From Bradyrhizobium sp. OK095 (lineage in GTDB: Bacteria; Pseudomonadota; Alphaproteobacteria; Rhizobiales; Xanthobacteraceae): a stretch of DNA of 64,000 nucleotides. This document shows, in pieces, positions 60,481 to 64,000 of the stretch. The notes beneath the pieces were generated by a model that searched no databases, was not told where the DNA came from, and saw only the letters and a list, made by a program, of their open reading frames with translations. Position numbers and translations under genes: made by a program. Within the stretch, counting starts at the first letter, position 1. Each line of letters opens with the position of its first letter. The DNA is taken from contig NZ_FOBX01000019.1 in the NCBI RefSeq assembly GCF_900109945.1, positions 62,001-126,000 of the forward strand. Direction: 5' to 3'.

Positions 60481-61179
60481 ATGCTCGAATTTCTCTTCGC
60501 CGTCCTTGCCGGTGTCCTCACCATCGCCGCGCCGTGCACCTTGCCGATGTTGCCGATCCTGCTCGGCGCCTCAATCGGGCGCGCGGGACATTTGCGTCCC
60601 ACCATGATCGCGCTCGGTTTCGTCGTCTCGTTCTCCGCAGTCGCGTTGCTGCTCGGCGCACTGACGCGGCTGTTCGATTTCGATCCGAACGTGCTGCGCG
60701 AGGCCGCCTCGGTCCTGCTGCTCGGCTTCGGCCTGTTGATGCTGTGGCCGGCGCCGTTCGAATGGCTGTCGATCCGGCTCAATGGCTGGCTCGATCTCGG
60801 CAATTCCAGCGCCACACAGCGCGAAGGCGCGCTCGGCGGGCTCATCCTTGGCACCACGCTCGGCCTGGTCTGGACGCCCTGCGCCGGCCCCGTGCTCGGC
60901 TCGATCCTGACGCTGGTTGCGACCTCCAGGAATTTGGCCTGGGCCAGCGTGCTGCTGATCGCCTACGCGATCGGCGCGGCGATCCCGATGCTGGCGATCG
61001 CCTATGGCGGACAGGCCGTGACCACGCGCGTGCGCAGCCTCGCCCGCATCTCGCCGCGGCTCCAGCAGGGCTTTGGCATCGTCGTGATCGCCTTCGCGGT
61101 CGCCGCCTACTTCCAATACGACACGCTGATCGTGGCGTGGCTCACCGGGTTCTACCCCACCGGCCAGATCGGCCTGTGA
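60481..61179 (+). CDS. CcdA/DsbD-type thiol-disulfide transmembrane protein
   Basis: 232 residues from ATG 60481 (GTG 60457 is an alternative). Six or more hydrophobic segments. Two redox cysteines in the family positions: IAAPCTLPMLPILLGASIG (TM1) and GLVWTPCAGPVLGSIL (TM4). It would carry reducing power from cytoplasmic thioredoxin across the membrane. The next gene encodes a periplasmic thioredoxin-like protein, its probable partner. Confidence 0.88.
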   Translation: MLEFLFAVLAGVLTIAAPCTLPMLPILLGASIGRAGHLRPTMIALGFVVSFSAVALLLGALTRLFDFDPNVLREAASVLLLGFGLLMLWPAPFEWLSIRLNGWLDLGNSSATQREGALGGLILGTTLGLVWTPCAGPVLGSILTLVATSRNLAWASVLLIAYAIGAAIPMLAIAYGGQAVTTRVRSLARISPRLQQGFGIVVIAFAVAAYFQYDTLIVAWLTGFYPTGQIGL

Positions 61180-61211
61180 TCATTCTGCATCTCAACCGGA
61201 GGACGTCTTCC

Positions 61212-61799
61212 ATGACTTTCAAACTGCTCGCCGTCTCCGCCGCCCTGATCGGCATCGCCGTGACAGGCGCCGTCATCCCCGGCATCTGCGACGAGGCTGC
61301 GCGCGCAACGCCCATCGTCAGCGCCCCTGCGGTGCCGATCCAGGTCGCGGCCGCGAGCCAGCAGGCCGCGCCCGATTTCACCGGCATCAGCAGCTGGTTC
61401 AACTCAAAGCCACTCAGCATCGCCAACCTCCGCGGCAAGGTCGTGCTGGTCGATTTCTGGACCTATGGCTGCGTCAACTGCGTCAACACGCTGCCGCACG
61501 TCACCGAGCTCTACGCCAAATACCGGGATAAGGGCCTGGTCGTGGTCGGCGTGCACACGCCGGAATTCCCGTTCGAGCGCTCGGCCTCCAACGTGCAGGC
61601 GGCACTGAAGCGCCACGGCATCACCTATCCGGTGGCGCAGGACAATGATTCCAGGACCTGGGATGCCTACAGCAACCGATATTGGCCGGCGCAATACCTC
61701 ATCGACCAGAACGGCAAGATCGTCTTCCAGCACGAAGGCGAAGGCCGCTACGACGAGATCGACCGCGCCGTGGCGAAGCTGCTGAACGCCAGCAGCTGA
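61212..61799 (+). CDS. Periplasmic thioredoxin-like protein (TlpA/redoxin family)
   Basis: 195 residues from ATG 61212. N-terminal signal or anchor FKLLAVSAALIGIAVTGAVIPG, then a TlpA-like fold: VVLVDFWTYGCVNCVNTLPHV holds the CxxC (Cys-Val-Asn-Cys) and YWPAQYLIDQNGKIVFQHEGEG the cis-Pro region. Thirty-two bases after the CcdA-like gene. Likely receives electrons from it to reduce periplasmic disulfides or peroxides. Confidence 0.88.
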   Translation: MTFKLLAVSAALIGIAVTGAVIPGICDEAARATPIVSAPAVPIQVAAASQQAAPDFTGISSWFNSKPLSIANLRGKVVLVDFWTYGCVNCVNTLPHVTELYAKYRDKGLVVVGVHTPEFPFERSASNVQAALKRHGITYPVAQDNDSRTWDAYSNRYWPAQYLIDQNGKIVFQHEGEGRYDEIDRAVAKLLNASS

Positions 61800-61900
61800 T
61801 CCCGCACGGGCATCGGCGGCTGGTTTCGAGTCTCGCCGTTGTTGCTTGACTCCACGGACCCGTCCGTGGAGTTTCGCGGCGACTCAAATCAGCGCCCGCA

Positions 61901-62875
61901 ATGGACGACGCGACCACCAGCACCGACATCCGCCTTCGTGAAGGCGCCTCAATCGCGCAGCGGCTGGTCGTGGCCGGCTCTGCGGCGGCCGTTGCGCTGT
62001 GTTTCACGCCGGGCCTGTTCACGCACGATGCCCTGGAAATTATCATTTCCGTGCTCGCGCTGCTGGTGGGCGCAGGGGTCGTCGGCGGCATCATGCTGGC
62101 GCCGGCGGTGGTGTGGATCATCACGCCCAACGAGATCCTGATCGGGCGACAAAGTCCGTTCGGAAAGCTCCGCACCAGGGTCGTTGCGAAGAACGAGATC
62201 GCGGGATTGCAGGTTCCCGGCAGCAAGCGGGTGAAAGCCCGCTTTCAACTTGTTTTCACGCTCGTTTCAGGGGAACGCCTGGCCTCCCCGCCGATCGCCG
62301 ACGTCACCCATGTTCGCGAAACCGTGGCCCGGATCGCCGCGCAGTTCGAGGTCCCCAATTTCGAGCAGCCGGTCAATCCGCTCGATGCCAGCAATCCCGA
62401 GATGCATCTCGGCGAGCCGCTCGAGGCGTTTTCCACGCGCGACATCAGGATCGTCGCGTTGATCGCCGTCGCCTTGTCCACCGTGCCCTACGCCACCAAG
62501 CTCTGGCGCGGATGGCCGCCGAGCCACGTCGACATCCTGCTGCTGCCGCTCGGCGCGCTCGCCGCATTCGCGGTTTACAGATATGCCAACCTCGTGACCG
62601 GCGCCTTCTGGATTGTCCGCGAGGGCGATATCCGCGTCGAGCGCCTGTGGGGCAGCGGCGAGCCGCGCGCGGATCATATCGAGGGGCATGACGTGAAGAC
62701 GATCACCGTCGACCGCCGTGGCCGGTCTGAGGACGAGCACTGTATCGTTACGATCAGAACGCGCTCGGGACGACGGTTTCGCAGCCCGCGCATCGGCTCG
62801 CGGCCGGAAGCCCGTGCCGTGGGGACGGAGATCGTGCGGCGGCTCGGAATTGCGCCGGAGAGCAACAAGATCTAG
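61901..62875 (+). CDS. Hypothetical membrane protein
   Basis: 324 residues. Two hydrophobic segments at about 21-39 and 45-74, a soluble beta-rich part (ITPNEILIGRQSPFGKLRTRVVAKNEIAGLQV), two more hydrophobic segments near 181-198 and 210-229, and a second soluble part (VREGDIRVERLWGSGEPRADHI ... VTIRTRSGRRFRSPRIGSRPEARAV). The two soluble parts look alike in plan (segment pair then PH-like strand pattern), hinting at an internal duplication. No family recognised. Weak ribosome-binding site. Confidence 0.75.
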   Translation: MDDATTSTDIRLREGASIAQRLVVAGSAAAVALCFTPGLFTHDALEIIISVLALLVGAGVVGGIMLAPAVVWIITPNEILIGRQSPFGKLRTRVVAKNEIAGLQVPGSKRVKARFQLVFTLVSGERLASPPIADVTHVRETVARIAAQFEVPNFEQPVNPLDASNPEMHLGEPLEAFSTRDIRIVALIAVALSTVPYATKLWRGWPPSHVDILLLPLGALAAFAVYRYANLVTGAFWIVREGDIRVERLWGSGEPRADHIEGHDVKTITVDRRGRSEDEHCIVTIRTRSGRRFRSPRIGSRPEARAVGTEIVRRLGIAPESNKI

Positions 62876-63072
62876 CGGTCCTCCAGCCGGCGAGGATGCC
62901 GCCGGCACTGCTTTTCGCGCCATCCCCTGTTTGTGGCATTGCCGGGGCCCGTCAAAAAACCAAAGCATTCTCGTGACATACCAGCCGGGCGCGCCATCAA
63001 CTTGCCATGATGCTGCCTCTGGGTTCAGATGGTTTTGAATGATATTCGCTGTAGCAGCGGGGAGAGCTTTAC

Positions 63073-63666
63073 ATGACGGATTTTCGTCGCCTGACCGGGA
63101 TGTTTGTGGCTGCGATCGGCCTGATCCTGGCTGCTCCCCACGCTTATGCCCAGCAGCCCGACCGCGGCGATGAGCCGGGCCTGGTCGCCGACGATAGCTA
63201 CGAGCTCGATCCGGAATGGCAGAAGCAGGTCGTGTACTACCGCACGACCGAATCCCCGGGCACCATCATCATCTCCACCACCGAGCGCCATCTCTATCTG
63301 GTGCAGCCGGGTGGGCGCGCGATCCGCTACGGCATCGGCGTTGGCCGCGATGGCTTCCAGTGGCAGGGGCTGGTCCAGATCACCAACAAGAAGGAGTGGC
63401 CGGACTGGACGCCGCCGCCGGAGATGATCCAGCGCCAGCCCTATCTGCCGCGCTTCATGGCCGGCGGCCCCGGCAATCCGCTCGGCGCCCGCGCCATGTA
63501 TCTGGGCACCACGGTCTACCGCATCCACGGCACCAATCGGCCCGATACGATCGGCACCAAGGTCTCCTCGGGCTGCTTCCGGCTGGTCAACCGCGACGTC
63601 GCCGATCTCTACGATCGCATTCCGGTCGGGACCAAGGTGGTCATCCGGCAGAAGCCCGAAATCTAA
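63073..63666 (+). CDS. L,D-transpeptidase (YkuD family)
   Basis: 197 residues. Signal peptide with LTGMFVAAIGLILAAPHAYAQQ, cleavage near AYA-QQ. YkuD catalytic motif IHGTNRPDTIGTKVSSGCFRLVN at about 154-176 (His, Ser, Gly, Cys, Arg all present), and IIISTTERHLYLVQPGGRAIRYGIGVGRDG upstream. Such enzymes make 3-3 cross-links in peptidoglycan or attach outer-membrane proteins. Alphaproteobacteria have many copies, so specific role cannot be assigned. Confidence 0.92.
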   Translation: MTDFRRLTGMFVAAIGLILAAPHAYAQQPDRGDEPGLVADDSYELDPEWQKQVVYYRTTESPGTIIISTTERHLYLVQPGGRAIRYGIGVGRDGFQWQGLVQITNKKEWPDWTPPPEMIQRQPYLPRFMAGGPGNPLGARAMYLGTTVYRIHGTNRPDTIGTKVSSGCFRLVNRDVADLYDRIPVGTKVVIRQKPEI

Positions 63667-63680
63667 GGGTTATAGTTGGG

Positions 63681-63725
63681 GCATGATCTTTCCGGAAAAC
63701 CGCTTCACACTTTTCCGGATCATGC
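63681..63725. repeat. Short palindrome GCATGATC...GATCATGC, class E, probable terminator
   Basis: GCATGATCTTTCCGGAAAA and TTTTCCGGATCATGC arms around a CCGCTTCACAC loop, 15 bases after the L,D-transpeptidase stop. Recognised from memory as a very common small dispersed palindrome of bradyrhizobia; only one copy occurs in this window. Confidence 0.7.
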
Positions 63726-63774
63726 CCTCCGCCCTCGTCCAAATTCCTTTTCCCGATTATTTCGAGAGAGCAAC

Positions 63775-64000
63775 ATGATGCGCACATTTCGAGGCGGCCT
63801 GCTGATCGGGCTCGCTGTTGCCGTGCTGGTCGGCGTCCTGGCGGTGATCTACGAGTTCTACGATACCCGCACGCTGAAGCGCACCGTGCGCCGCGGCGAA
63901 GTGCTGTGCGGCGTCAACAAGGGCCTGCCGGGCTTCTCGATCCCCGACGACAAGGGCAACTGGACCGGCTTCGACGTCGATTTCTGCCGCGCGGTGGCCT
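63775..64000 (+). CDS. Polar/general amino-acid ABC binding protein (AapJ-like), partial
   Basis: First 75 residues only; the frame runs off the right edge. GAGAGAG before ATG 63775 (a second ATG follows). Signal anchor LLIGLAVAVLVGVLAVIYEFYD, then LKRTVRRGEVLCGVNKGLPGFSIPDDKGNWTGFDVDFCRAVA, which is the AapJ N-terminal signature (CGVNxGLPGFSxPDxxGxWxGxDVDxCRA). Expected to be followed by aapQMP genes outside the window. Confidence 0.88.
   Translation, partial: MMRTFRGGLLIGLAVAVLVGVLAVIYEFYDTRTLKRTVRRGEVLCGVNKGLPGFSIPDDKGNWTGFDVDFCRAVA

Overview
The window is chromosomal DNA from a GC-rich alphaproteobacterium and almost certainly a Bradyrhizobium (or a close Rhodopseudomonas-type relative). 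The reasons are the benzoyl-CoA epoxidation (box) cluster with BoxR, a bjaR/bjaI-type quorum-sensing pair, a CYP199-type P450, many Liv-type (branched-chain amino acid family) ABC transporters for aromatics, and several families of dispersed palindromic repeats typical of Bradyrhizobium genomes. There are no tRNA or rRNA genes, no insertion sequence and no CRISPR array.

Layout. (1) 1-7.1 kb: aerobic benzoate degradation. bclA, an alpha/beta hydrolase, a DUF309 protein, boxC and boxB (cut by the left edge) run leftwards; boxR and a truncated haemoglobin run rightwards. (2) 7.1-11 kb: an IclR regulator divergent from a Rieske oxygenase and a glutamine-synthetase-like ligase, a candidate amine or amide catabolic cassette. 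(3) 11.1-14.5 kb: livHMGF transporter genes without a binding protein; the promoter region carries TGCA half-sites spaced like the site in front of boxC, so I propose it belongs to the BoxR regulon. (4) 14.7-16.8 kb: bjaR-bjaI plus a coupled small gene, with a lux-box palindrome. (5) 17.2-25.6 kb: LysR regulator, shikimate/quinate dehydrogenase, complete Liv-type transporter and a QuiC-type dehydroshikimate dehydratase: an uptake-and-conversion unit leading to protocatechuate. (6) 25.8-34.7 kb: two lone Liv-type binding proteins, an NDH-2 dehydrogenase, a CYP199-like P450, two MarR regulators and feruloyl-CoA synthase.

(7) 34.9-45.2 kb: allophanate hydrolase (atzF), GntR regulator, atzH-, atzE- and atzG-like genes and an oligopeptide-type ABC transporter: ureido/carboxybiuret-type nitrogen scavenging. 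(8) 45.4-49.3 kb: a secreted caspase-like protease with a peptidoglycan-binding-like tail, divergent from a four-gene operon of secreted proteins, three of them paralogues of one another; a decayed copy of the fourth lies in the intergenic region. I recognise no described system here, and it is the best candidate for something new. (9) 49.4-51.7 kb: a degenerate phosphotransferase, an emfourin-type inhibitor and its protealysin-like M4 protease. (10) 51.9-59 kb: two binding proteins without transporters next to two sensor kinases and a response regulator. (11) 59-64 kb: an ECF sigma factor with conspicuous inverted repeats, a CcdA-like protein with a thioredoxin partner, a membrane protein, an L,D-transpeptidase and the start of an amino-acid ABC binding protein cut by the right edge.

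Together the left two thirds form an aromatic-compound hub: import by Liv-type transporters, activation to CoA thioesters (bclA, fcs) or demethylation (CYP199), control by BoxR, IclR, LysR and MarR regulators, and embedded quorum sensing. The right third concerns secretion, proteolysis, envelope and signalling. All assignments come from reading the sequence and known family motifs; no search was run.
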